A stretch of 11,512 bases of DNA. It comes from Candidatus Electronema nielsenii (GTDB taxonomy: Bacteria > Desulfobacterota > Desulfobulbia > Desulfobulbales > Desulfobulbaceae). How positions within the stretch are numbered: position 1 is the stretch's first letter; each line of letters begins with the position of its first letter. The position numbers and the translations under genes are program-made. The stretch is from NCBI GenBank assembly GCA_026122915.1, contig JAGIXO010000048.1, forward strand, positions 1 to 11,512. Reading direction: 5' to 3'. Below, piece by piece: positions 1 to 6,113 of this stretch. The notes beneath the pieces were generated by a model that saw only the letters and a program-made list of their open reading frames with translations, did no database searches and was not told the origin of the DNA.

Positions 1-74
1 GCCGTTCGGTCAATGTGCGACCACGGCGGCTTGTAGGTTGACAGCGCGGCGATGTGGGGTTTGACTTTGAGCAT
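1..74 (-). CDS. HisC-like class I/II aminotransferase, N-terminal fragment (runs off the window)
   Basis: Reading the minus strand from an ATG at 74 gives 24 uninterrupted codons beginning MLKVKPHIAALSTYKPPWSH and continuing with IDRTA to the window edge. The pattern (K/R)PHIxALxxYxPPWSxIDR resembles the extreme N-terminus of histidinol-phosphate aminotransferase-type, PLP-dependent fold I enzymes. The catalytic lysine and PLP-binding residues would lie outside the window, so substrate (histidinol phosphate or another amino acid) cannot be decided. The start is 15 nt after the stop of the zinc-ribbon gene on the same strand, which suggests cotranscription. No good Shine-Dalgarno is seen before the ATG. 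The call rests on 24 residues only. Confidence 0.55.
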   Translation of the reverse strand, partial: MLKVKPHIAALSTYKPPWSHIDRT

Positions 75-89
75 GATTATTTTTCTATA

Positions 90-443
90 TTAAAATCTGC
101 GGCTACTCGCTATTGGCGTATAAGAAAATGCACTATAAGTGCTATCTTTATAACCGCTCGTACATTCATTGCATTGCCAATAGCCATTTTTCCCGGGCGA
201 TTGAAGTCGAATTAACTTTTTATTGCTATCGTAACATCGCTGGCAATACGGGCCATCTTTTTCACCATTCTCCTTTGCAAAGAAGTAATACGGGGTTTCC
301 CATAATATATGGCCCTGTTTCTCTAACTGATCTTTAAGCAGGTTGATCTCTGTAGCTCTTTTAGGGAGGATATCTTTAAACTTTGCGATCTCAACTTTCG
401 CATCAACAAGATTATCGATCAAATCTGCTAACTTTAACTTCAC
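90..443 (-). CDS. Small zinc-ribbon protein with N-terminal coiled coil, unknown function
   Basis: 117 residues. Residues 1-45 are a charged amphipathic helix likely to form a coiled coil. Residues 47-99 form a zinc ribbon with two Cys pairs, C67-x2-C70 (CQRC) and C91-x2-C94 (CNEC), around a basic hydrophobic stretch. The layout (aromatic-rich strand, NGEKDGPYC, then GYWQC) matches a widespread family of small uncharacterised bacterial proteins often seen as accessory genes; I cannot assign a function. The start is GTG at 443, 5 nt after the stop of the DUF2065 gene, with only a weak upstream AG stretch (aacagag), so translation may be coupled. GC is about 39% over 121-420 by hand count, well below the neighbours, which suggests recent acquisition. 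There is no signal peptide or membrane segment, so it is probably cytoplasmic. Confidence 0.7.
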   Translation of the reverse strand: MKLKLADLIDNLVDAKVEIAKFKDILPKRATEINLLKDQLEKQGHILWETPYYFFAKENGEKDGPYCQRCYDSNKKLIRLQSPGKNGYWQCNECTSGYKDSTYSAFSYTPIASSRRF

Positions 444-448
444 CTCTG

Positions 449-649
449 TTAGTCCAATAAACCGCTACGTTGAGCAATAAAACAGAGCAGTAGCCCAAAT
501 GCTAAGGCAGTCAGGCCCATAGTTCGCAATTTGTCAGGATGCGCTTCAGCTAACTGCCGGAGCCACTGCTGCATTGCTTCGGGAAAGGCCATGTAGGGAA
601 TGCCTTCAAAGATCAGCACCAAGCCGATCAGCGTAATCAGTGTTTTCAT
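449..649 (-). CDS. DUF2065 (YjeT-like) small inner-membrane protein
   Basis: 66 residues from the ATG at 649 (MKTLITLIGLVLIFEGIPYM). It has two hydrophobic segments, about residues 3-20 and 43-60, joined by an amphipathic loop containing a KLRTMGL motif. This two-helix plan with IxEGxPY near the first helix and LRxxGL before the second is typical of DUF2065, whose function is unknown. The frame can be extended upstream to 685, but those 12 residues lack the family pattern and put charged or polar residues before the first helix, so I prefer 649. It heads a minus-strand cluster with the zinc-ribbon gene (5 nt away) and the HisC-like gene, and it is divergent from purM. Confidence 0.8.
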   Translation of the reverse strand: MKTLITLIGLVLIFEGIPYMAFPEAMQQWLRQLAEAHPDKLRTMGLTALAFGLLLCFIAQRSGLLD

Positions 650-741
650 AGGTGCCAGCCTACCAAAAGAAAGATGCGGTTGCAATCATCATGCAAACAT
701 ATTGACAAACAGCGGCAGAAAAAAGTAATCTCGGCAACAGT

Positions 742-776
742 CAGTCGCGCAGCTGGTTGCTCTGCGGCTGTTTTTT
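742..776 (+). terminator. Terminator-like hairpin in the purM leader (possible attenuator)
   Basis: The 5' arm CAGTCGCGCAG (742-752) pairs with CTGCGGCTG (762-770) through 9 pairs with a 2-nt bulge and one G-T pair. The loop is 9 nt (753-761) and six T follow directly (771-776). This has the form of a rho-independent terminator, yet no + strand gene ends upstream, and the purM start is 25 nt further on. A competing pairing exists between GCAACAG (734-740) and CTGGTTGC (753-760). A perfect TTGACA lies at 702-707, but the best -10 behind it (TAATCT, 726-731, 18-nt spacer) is poor. Attenuation of purM is an inference from position alone. Confidence 0.45.
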
Positions 777-801
777 ATGGACTTCAGGCATCGACAGAGA
801 A

Positions 802-1872
802 ATGACACATACAGAAGCTCCCGCATCACCACGCTACAGCGAGGCCGGGGTGGACATCGACAAGGGCAACGCCTTTGTTTCCCGCATCAAAAATATCGTC
901 CGCGAGACCCACAGCCGCACGGTGATTGACGATATCGGCGGCTTTTCCGGTCTGTTCAGCATCGGCAACGCCAACTTGAAAGACCCAGTGCTGGTGGCCT
1001 CCACTGACGGCGTGGGTACCAAGCTGAAAATTGCTCATTTGTGCAACAAACATGACACCATCGGCATCGATTTGGTGGCGATGTGCGTGAATGACGTGAT
1101 CGTCTGTGGGGCAAAACCACTCTTTTTTCTCGATTACTTTGCCTCTTCTTCGCTGGATTTGGAAGTAGCTACCGACGTGATCAAAGGCATCGCCGCAGGT
1201 TGTAAGCAGGCCAGCTGTTCGCTGATCGGCGGCGAGACCGCTGAAATGCCCGGCATGTATCAGCCCGGCGACTACGACTTAGCGGGCTTCACGGTCGGCA
1301 TCTGCGACCGCGACGCGATCATCGACAAAAGCAGCATCCGGGCGGGTAATAAAATCATCGGTTTGGCCTCTTCTGGTCTGCACTCCAACGGCTTTTCCTT
1401 GGTACGCAAGATCGTGTTCGAGGAGCTGGGTTTGAACGTAACCGATCAGGTGGCAGAACTCGGCTGTACACTGGGTGAAGAGTTGCTCAAACCGACCCGC
1501 ATTTACGTGGCCAGCGTTCTCCGGGTGCTGCGCAATCACAAGATCAACGCGATGGCGCACATCACCGGCGGCGGTTTCTTCGACAACATCCCCAGAGTGT
1601 TACCGGAAGGCTGCAAAGCGGTGATTGAAAAAGGCAGCTGGGACCTGCCGCGTATTTTTCCCTTTTTGCAAAAAAAAGGCAAGGTTTCAGAAACGGAGAT
1701 GTACCGCACCTTTAACATGGGCATCGGCATGATGGTGGTGGTCAACGAAGCGGATGCGGAGCCGGTCATGCAGCAGTTCCGAGCAATGGGCGAACAACCC
1801 TTCTTGATCGGCGAAATCGCTGCGGCCAAAAAAGATGAGGCGCAAGTGGTGATCAAGGGGTTGGACGTTTAA
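802..1872 (+). CDS. purM: Phosphoribosylformylglycinamidine cyclo-ligase (AIR synthetase)
   Basis: PurM closes the imidazole ring in step 5 of purine synthesis: FGAM plus ATP gives AIR. The protein has 356 residues from the ATG at 802, close to the usual ~345. Family motifs are clear: SxxGVDIDKGN near residues 13-23, DDIGGFSG (43-50), the nucleotide-binding STDGVGTK (67-74), GIDLVAMCVND (88-98), GGETAEMPGMY (143-153), GLASSGLHSNGFSLVR (187-202), HITGGGFFDNIPR (253-265) and FNMGIGM (304-310). The frame extends to a TTG at 757, but that stretch overlaps the leader hairpin and is not family-like. Only a weak SD (agaga) precedes 802. It is a lone transcription unit here, divergent from the DUF2065 cluster and convergent with the mog gene. 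The enzyme is cytoplasmic and complete. Confidence 0.97.
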   Translation: MTHTEAPASPRYSEAGVDIDKGNAFVSRIKNIVRETHSRTVIDDIGGFSGLFSIGNANLKDPVLVASTDGVGTKLKIAHLCNKHDTIGIDLVAMCVNDVIVCGAKPLFFLDYFASSSLDLEVATDVIKGIAAGCKQASCSLIGGETAEMPGMYQPGDYDLAGFTVGICDRDAIIDKSSIRAGNKIIGLASSGLHSNGFSLVRKIVFEELGLNVTDQVAELGCTLGEELLKPTRIYVASVLRVLRNHKINAMAHITGGGFFDNIPRVLPEGCKAVIEKGSWDLPRIFPFLQKKGKVSETEMYRTFNMGIGMMVVVNEADAEPVMQQFRAMGEQPFLIGEIAAAKKDEAQVVIKGLDV

Positions 1873-1879
1873 GCCAAAC

Positions 1880-1904
1880 ACTGCGGCGGGTCAGTCGCCG
1901 CAGT
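1880..1904. terminator. Perfect 9-bp hairpin between convergent purM and mog
   Basis: ACTGCGGCG (1880-1888) and CGCCGCAGT (1896-1904) form a perfect GC-rich stem with a 7-nt loop. It begins 7 nt after the purM stop, and the mog stop codon lies in its loop (1891-1893). Neither strand carries a good T tract after it, so it may terminate poorly, or it may act mainly to protect 3' ends or limit readthrough in both directions. Confidence 0.5.
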
Positions 1905-2391
1905 CCGTTGCATCTCCCTTGATCTTGCGGATGCCGTGCTCTAAAGCAGGTAACACCGCGTGCAGATTCTCTTTTGCCGCCCTTTCGCTGCCTGGCAGGT
2001 TGATGATCAAGCATTGTCCCCGAATCCCGGCTATGCCCCGCGACCAGACTGCTTGCACGGTTTTAGCCAAGCTGGCTTGGCGCATGGCTTCGCCGATGCC
2101 GGGTACCTCCCGCTCAATCACCCGCCGGGTAGCCTCTGGCGTGTGGTCAGAAGGAGAAACCCCAGTACCACCGGTGGTGACGATCAAATCAAGCCGCTTC
2201 TCGTCCGCCCATTCCAGCAACGTGGAGACAATCAACTCCTCGCAGTCAGGAATGATTTTATACGCCGCAAGAGTGAACCCCTGTGCGACCAGCATTTCCT
2301 TCAGCAGCGGCCCGGCGGTATCCTGTCGCTCGCCGCGTGACCCTTTGTCGCTCAGAGTGAGAACGCCACAGATGTAGGGGACTTGGTTCAT
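1891..2391 (-). CDS. mog: MogA/MoaB-family molybdopterin adenylyltransferase
   Basis: This family adenylylates molybdopterin with ATP in preparation for metal insertion (Mo or W cofactor synthesis, cytoplasm). The protein has 166 residues from the ATG at 2391. It carries the hallmark VTTGGTGVSPSDHTPEAT (71-88), REVPGIGEAMRQ (94-105), SRGIAGIRGQCLIINLPGS (117-135) and a C-terminal HGIRKIKGD. A second in-frame ATG lies at 2397. The SD GAGGA (minus strand, 2405-2401) stands 9 nt from the 2391 ATG but only 3 nt from the 2397 ATG, so 2391 is preferred. Mog and MoaB paralogs are hard to separate by eye; the symbol denotes the family role. No other cofactor gene is nearby. It is convergent with purM and divergent from glyS. 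Confidence 0.92.
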   Translation of the reverse strand: MNQVPYICGVLTLSDKGSRGERQDTAGPLLKEMLVAQGFTLAAYKIIPDCEELIVSTLLEWADEKRLDLIVTTGGTGVSPSDHTPEATRRVIEREVPGIGEAMRQASLAKTVQAVWSRGIAGIRGQCLIINLPGSERAAKENLHAVLPALEHGIRKIKGDATDCGD

Positions 2392-2419
2392 GTGCATAAA
2401 TCCTCAGTTTATGATCCAC

Positions 2420-2440
2420 GTCTATCATGAAACTATAGAC
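2420..2440. promoter_or_regulatory. Inverted repeat overlapping the glyS -35 (operator candidate)
   Basis: GTCTAT (2420-2425) and ATAGAC (2435-2440) form a 6-bp inverted repeat around a 9-nt spacer. The right arm overlaps the inferred glyS -35 hexamer (2436-2441), and the whole element lies in the transcribed leader expected for mog. It could be an operator, but arms this short can occur by chance. Confidence 0.3.
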
Positions 2441-2464
2441 AGCGATGATGCTCCTCATTATAAC
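2436..2464 (+). promoter_or_regulatory. Inferred sigma70-type promoter for glyS
   Basis: TAGACA (2436-2441, 5 of 6 to the -35 consensus) is followed after 17 nt by TATAAC (2459-2464, 5 of 6 to the -10). Transcription would start near 2471, giving a leader of about 27 nt before the glyS ATG. On the opposite strand the same A/T block reads as a perfect TATAAT (2462-2457), a plausible mog -10, though its -35 region is poor. The two genes may thus share overlapping divergent -10 elements. Confidence 0.55.
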
Positions 2465-2497
2465 CTTTCCAGCAAGAACCTTTAACGACTTCCAGCA

Positions 2498-4570
2498 ATG
2501 ACACAACTCCTTTTTGAAATCGGCACGGAAGAAATCCCGGCCAGCTACATTCGGCCCGCGCTGGCCTTTTTGGAGCAGACCGCTCAGGACAAATTCAAGG
2601 AACTCGGCCTTGCTTTTGGTAAGGTGCGCAGCGCAGGTAGCCCGCGTCGTTTGACCCTTGCGGTTGATGGCTTGCAAGCGCAGCAGCAAACCCGGCGGCA
2701 GGAGCATGTTGGCCCAGCCAAGCAGGCCGCCTTTGATGCGAACGGGCAGCAGACCAAGGCCGCTTTGGGCTTTGCCCGCTCCAGAGGCATCGCGGTTGAG
2801 GAGCTGCACATCATCGCCACGCCCAAGGGCGAGTACCTGATGGCCGTGGAAGAAATCCAAGGTCGCGCCACTGCTGAACTGCTGCCTGCTCTGCTGGAGG
2901 AGCTGCTTCGCGCCATTCCTTTTCCTAAATCCATGCGTTGGGCGGACAGCAAATTGACCTTTGCCCGGCCTGTGCAGTGGCTGCTGGCCTTGTACGGCGG
3001 CAAAGTGGTGGATGTGGTCGTGGAAGACCTGCGGGCTGGAAACACGACGCTTGGCCACCGCTTCTTGAATCCTGCTCCGGTGCAGGTGACGAGCTTTGAG
3101 GATTATCTTGAGCAGCTGGCAGCAAAATCGGTGTTTGCCGATATGGACAAACGGCGAGAGATGGTTGTGGAGGAGGTCAAAAAGGCCGTACGCGAGCAGG
3201 CTGGAACAGAAGCTGTGCCGCTGATCGATGAGGGCTTGCTGGATATCGTCACCAATCTGGTGGAAAAGCCGCACGGTGTCTGCGGTACCTTCGATCAAAA
3301 ATTTCTTGCCCTACCTGCCGAGGTGCTGATCACCTCGATGCGCGAGCATCAGAAATATTTTCCAGTGGCCACTCGCAGCGGCAGGCTGTTGCCTTATTTT
3401 GTCGCAGTCAACAACACTGCTATTGCCGACTGCGCGCTGGCGGTCAGCGGCCATCAGCGCGTCCTCCGCGCTCGCTTGGAAGATGCCCTCTTTTTCTTCA
3501 ACGAGGACAAGAAAAAGCCGTTGGCAAGCCGCATGGACGGTTTGGCTGGAATAATTTTCCAGCACAAGCTGGGCACGATGGCCGAGAAGAGCGGGCACAT
3601 CGCGGTGCTGACCGCTTATCTTGCCGATCAGCTTGCCCCGGCTTTGAAGACAGATGCCCTGCGGGCAGCGGAGCTGGCCAAAGCCGATCTGCTCACCGCG
3701 ATGGTGGGCGAATTCCCCACCTTGCAAGGCATCATTGGCCGGGCGTATGCTCTGCTTGATGGGGAAAAGCCAGAGGTGGCCGAGGCTATCCGTGAACATT
3801 ATTTGCCAGTGCGGGCAGGCGGCGAGCTGCCGCATTCGCTGATTGGCGCGATGGTGGGCAGTGCTGACCGAATTGACACCATCATCGGCTGCTTCGCCAT
3901 CGGCGAGCGACCAACCGGCAGCAAGGATGCCTTTGGTCAGCGCAGATTAGCTCTCGGCCTGATCAACATCATCCGCAGCCTGAACCTGCGGCTTTCGCTC
4001 GTGGAATTAGCAAAGCAGGCATTGAACGGATATGTAGGCAAGATCGAGCCGAAGGCAGATACGTTGGCTGAGGCGATGGCTTTTATTCGCCTACGCTTTG
4101 AGAATGACTTGATTGCAGCGGGAAAAAGTCAGGCAGCGGTTGAGGCAGCAAGTTCGGTGCGCTTTGATGATCTTAATGACTGCATCGCCCGAATTGAAGC
4201 CCTCGAAACCATGCGTGGCAGCGAGGAATTTGCGGTGCTGGCCGGTTCCTTTAAACGGATCAACAACATCATTAAAGACAACCGGAATACAGCGGTGGAG
4301 GAATTGCTGCTGACCGAGGAGGCGGAAAAGGAGCTTTTTGCTATCTGCGCAGCCGTCAGCAAAAAGGTGCAACCGCTGCTTGCCCAGAGCGACTACAGCC
4401 AAGCCTTGGCGGCCATGCTGACCATGAAAGAACCGGTGGACCGCTTCTTTGAGCAGGTGATGGTGATGGATGAAAATCCGGCAGTGCGCACCAACCGGCT
4501 GAATCTGCTCACCGGCTTGGCTGCGCTTGTCCGGCAGGTGGGAGATATTTCCCGGATGCACGTGGAGTAG
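2498..4570 (+). CDS. glyS: Glycine--tRNA ligase beta subunit
   Basis: This is the beta subunit of the bacterial alpha2beta2 glycyl-tRNA synthetase. The alpha subunit (GlyQ) makes glycyl-adenylate, while beta binds tRNA-Gly and is needed for aminoacylation. The protein has 690 residues, essentially the usual length. It opens with TQLLFEIGTEEIPASYIRPA, the family N-terminus, and has FPKSMRW near 145-151, the conserved MREHQKYFP at 281-289, and a DALR-type anticodon-binding region in roughly the last 110 residues (DENPAVRTNRLNLL near the end). The ATG at 2498 begins the conserved N-terminus exactly, but no Shine-Dalgarno is visible, so initiation may be weak or leader-dependent. glyQ is usually just upstream; here the 106 bp upstream lead to the divergent mog, so GlyQ must be encoded elsewhere. 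Confidence 0.97.
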   Translation: MTQLLFEIGTEEIPASYIRPALAFLEQTAQDKFKELGLAFGKVRSAGSPRRLTLAVDGLQAQQQTRRQEHVGPAKQAAFDANGQQTKAALGFARSRGIAVEELHIIATPKGEYLMAVEEIQGRATAELLPALLEELLRAIPFPKSMRWADSKLTFARPVQWLLALYGGKVVDVVVEDLRAGNTTLGHRFLNPAPVQVTSFEDYLEQLAAKSVFADMDKRREMVVEEVKKAVREQAGTEAVPLIDEGLLDIVTNLVEKPHGVCGTFDQKFLALPAEVLITSMREHQKYFPVATRSGRLLPYFVAVNNTAIADCALAVSGHQRVLRARLEDALFFFNEDKKKPLASRMDGLAGIIFQHKLGTMAEKSGHIAVLTAYLADQLAPALKTDALRAAELAKADLLTAMVGEFPTLQGIIGRAYALLDGEKPEVAEAIREHYLPVRAGGELPHSLIGAMVGSADRIDTIIGCFAIGERPTGSKDAFGQRRLALGLINIIRSLNLRLSLVELAKQALNGYVGKIEPKADTLAEAMAFIRLRFENDLIAAGKSQAAVEAASSVRFDDLNDCIARIEALETMRGSEEFAVLAGSFKRINNIIKDNRNTAVEELLLTEEAEKELFAICAAVSKKVQPLLAQSDYSQALAAMLTMKEPVDRFFEQVMVMDENPAVRTNRLNLLTGLAALVRQVGDISRMHVE

Positions 4571-4579
4571 AAAATAAAA

Positions 4580-4606
4580 AAAGGCTGCCTTTAGTAGGCA
4601 GCCTTT
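4580..4606. terminator. Bidirectional rho-independent terminator between glyS and the cytochrome gene
   Basis: AAAGGCTGCCT (4580-4590) and AGGCAGCCTTT (4596-4606) form a perfect 11-bp stem with a 5-nt loop. It starts 9 nt after the glyS stop. On the minus strand the stem is followed by a long T-rich run (complement of the A tract at 4571-4582), making a strong terminator for the cytochrome transcript. On the plus strand the T tract is short (TTT, then gtacc). Confidence 0.88.
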
Positions 4607-4630
4607 GTACCATTTTAGCTGGTTAGCTCG

Positions 4631-5071
4631 CTACTTTTTGGTGTGGCAAGTAGGGCAAGCCATCAGCATGACTGGAGGAGTCTTGGTACTCTTCTTGTCT
4701 TTATGGCAGCCATGGCAACGACCATGACCTGCACGCTGAATCGGGGAGATACCAGGAACTTTACCGTCCAAGGAAATACCATCAGCCTTTTTGTTGTGGC
4801 AAGTGTTGCATTTTTGCTTTTTGGTTTTGACTGCATCGTATTTTTCCTGTTTGCCGTCCGCAGTCTTACCGTGATGGCAGATACCGCAGTCCTTCAGGCG
4901 GTTTTGATGATCACGATGCGGGAAATAAGCAGGATTCATAGAAGCATCAGTACCGTCAGTAATAACTTGGTGTTCCGCTCCCTGATTAGTATCTTGGGCA
5001 GAGGTGATCGTGATAAAACCTGCGCCGCACATTAAAGCCAGAGCTGCACCAAAAACTAATGCCTTCTTCAT
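4631..5071 (-). CDS. Tetraheme cytochrome c3-family protein (class III), periplasmic
   Basis: 146 residues from the ATG at 5071, with a strong SD (GGAGG, minus strand 5084-5080) 8 nt upstream. Residues 1-25 are a Sec signal peptide (MKK, hydrophobic core, cleavage likely after TSA). The mature protein has four CxxCH heme sites: C62-H66, C88-H92, C119-H123 and C139-H143. Extra histidines that could serve as distal ligands include H34, H52, H55, H67 and H116. Lysine is abundant, as in cytochrome c3. All four sites are CxxCH rather than the mixed CxxCH/CxxxxCH of classical type I c3. Class III cytochromes shuttle electrons in the periplasm of sulfate reducers and relatives; the partner here is unknown. 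A frame extension to 5122 adds residues before the signal peptide and is rejected. The maturation genes ccsB and resB lie just upstream on the same strand. Confidence 0.9.
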   Translation of the reverse strand: MKKALVFGAALALMCGAGFITITSAQDTNQGAEHQVITDGTDASMNPAYFPHRDHQNRLKDCGICHHGKTADGKQEKYDAVKTKKQKCNTCHNKKADGISLDGKVPGISPIQRAGHGRCHGCHKDKKSTKTPPVMLMACPTCHTKK

Positions 5072-5153
5072 GACAAAATCCTCCACAGAATAGTATAAAA
5101 AATGTAACGAAACACATGGCAATAAAATAAAAAAATATTGCCTGATTTATTTT

Positions 5154-5174
5154 CTATCGTCACACTGACGATAG
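5154..5174. repeat. Perfect 9-bp palindrome upstream of the cytochrome gene (operator candidate)
   Basis: CTATCGTCA (5154-5162) and TGACGATAG (5166-5174) are exact reverse complements around the 3-nt spacer CAC. It lies in the 162-bp gap between the ccsB stop and the cytochrome start. Neither strand has a T tract after it, so it does not look like a terminator. It overlaps the inferred -10 of the cytochrome promoter, which suits a repressor or redox-regulator site. Confidence 0.65.
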
Positions 5175-5196
5175 CGCGGTGGATTTGTTTTGTCAA
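5168..5196 (-). promoter_or_regulatory. Inferred promoter for the tetraheme cytochrome gene
   Basis: On the minus strand TTGACA (5196-5191, perfect -35) is followed after 17 nt by TATCGT (5173-5168, 4 of 6 to the -10), which sits inside the palindrome at 5154-5174. The leader would be about 90 nt. A second candidate nearer the gene is TTGCCA (5122-5117) and TATACT (5097-5092), but its spacer is 19 nt and its leader only about 14 nt. Confidence 0.45.
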
Positions 5197-5233
5197 GCAA
5201 AGAGAAAGAACTTTTCATCAGCACGGTGGCAGA

Positions 5234-6085
5234 TTAATTAGAACCGTAGCTGTGTAATCCGGCTAAAAGGTAATTTACTCCAAAATACGTGAAGAAAACC
5301 GAAATGAAACCAATCACGGCCAGCCAAGCGATACGGCTGCCGTTCCAGCCGCGCGTGAAGCGGGCATGAAGAGTGAGGGCATAAACAAACCACGTGATAA
5401 TCGACCAAGTTTCTTTAGGATCCCAGCTCCAATAGGTACCCCAAGCCTCGTTGGCCCAAACTGCGCCAGTGATGATACCTGCGCTCAACCACATAAAGCC
5501 GAAAACGATGGTTTTATGAATTACGTCATCCAAGGTTCGCAATTCTGGTAAGCTGCCGATTAAAGTATCTGCGGAAAATTTTCGATCATGGCCGAATTGT
5601 TTAAGCAGATACATAATGCCCAACCCAGCAGCAACGGCAAAAGCTCCATAACCAATAAAACAGGTGATGACGTGCGCGATCAGCCAGTTCGATTGAAGAG
5701 CCGGAACCAGCGGGCTGATGTCCCTGCTGAGACCTTTGTCCACCGAAGTATAAGCCAACGTGATAAAAGGGATGGGCATGGCAAACGCCCCGATTACCGG
5801 CAGCTTGAACTTGATCTCCAGCAGGACGTAAAAAATGGCCGCGCACCAAGCAAAGAAGAGCAGCGATTCGTACATGTTGGTTAATGGCGCATGGCCAATG
5901 CCCAACGTGTAGGATTCCTGCCAACGCAGACCAAGACCGATAGTTTGGGCAAGAATACCAAGGACAGCGAGTACCAGCCCAACTTGCCCGACTTTTTTAT
6001 TCCGAAAAACAAAGAGGCCGATGTAGCAGACCGAAGACAGCAGATACGCTATAGTTGTGATGCCGAAAAGCTGCGAGCTGTTCAT
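5234..6085 (-). CDS. ccsB: System II cytochrome c biogenesis protein CcsB (also called CcsA or ResC)
   Basis: This membrane protein carries heme to the outer face of the cytoplasmic membrane and, with ResB, attaches it to CxxCH apocytochromes. 283 residues, almost entirely hydrophobic, with about eight membrane segments. The signature tryptophan-rich WWD loop is at 215-227 (WGTYWSWDPKETW). Conserved heme-ligand-type histidines are H138 (LIAHVITCF) and H240 (LTLHARFTRGW), and the family stretch HAPLTNMYES is at 65-74. The last segment has YFGVNYLLAGLHSY, as usual. The start at 6085 is 28 nt after the resB stop, on the same strand, with only a weak SD, so the two are almost certainly cotranscribed. 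Names for this subunit vary between databases. Confidence 0.95.
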   Translation of the reverse strand: MNSSQLFGITTIAYLLSSVCYIGLFVFRNKKVGQVGLVLAVLGILAQTIGLGLRWQESYTLGIGHAPLTNMYESLLFFAWCAAIFYVLLEIKFKLPVIGAFAMPIPFITLAYTSVDKGLSRDISPLVPALQSNWLIAHVITCFIGYGAFAVAAGLGIMYLLKQFGHDRKFSADTLIGSLPELRTLDDVIHKTIVFGFMWLSAGIITGAVWANEAWGTYWSWDPKETWSIITWFVYALTLHARFTRGWNGSRIAWLAVIGFISVFFTYFGVNYLLAGLHSYGSN

Positions 6086-6113
6086 AATTTCGATTTCTCA
6101 GCAAATGAGGAGG

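Noticed and set aside
680..696. TTGCA/TGCAA inverted repeat upstream of purM as a PurR-type operator
   Set aside because: The arms are only 5 bp with a 7-nt spacer and do not fit the E. coli PurR consensus.
757..801. Upstream TTG extension of purM (15 residues)
   Set aside because: The residues are not family-like, overlap the leader hairpin and T run, and the ATG at 802 gives the expected length.
2258..3298. 346-codon open frame on the minus strand across the glyS 5' half and the mog 5' end
   Set aside because: It is antisense to a textbook GlyS and has low-complexity His/Gln/Arg-rich content with no recognisable domain; it is a by-product of GC-rich codon use.
5072..5122. 17-residue N-terminal extension of the cytochrome
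   Set aside because: It would bury the Sec signal peptide, and GGAGG is placed 8 nt before the ATG at 5071.
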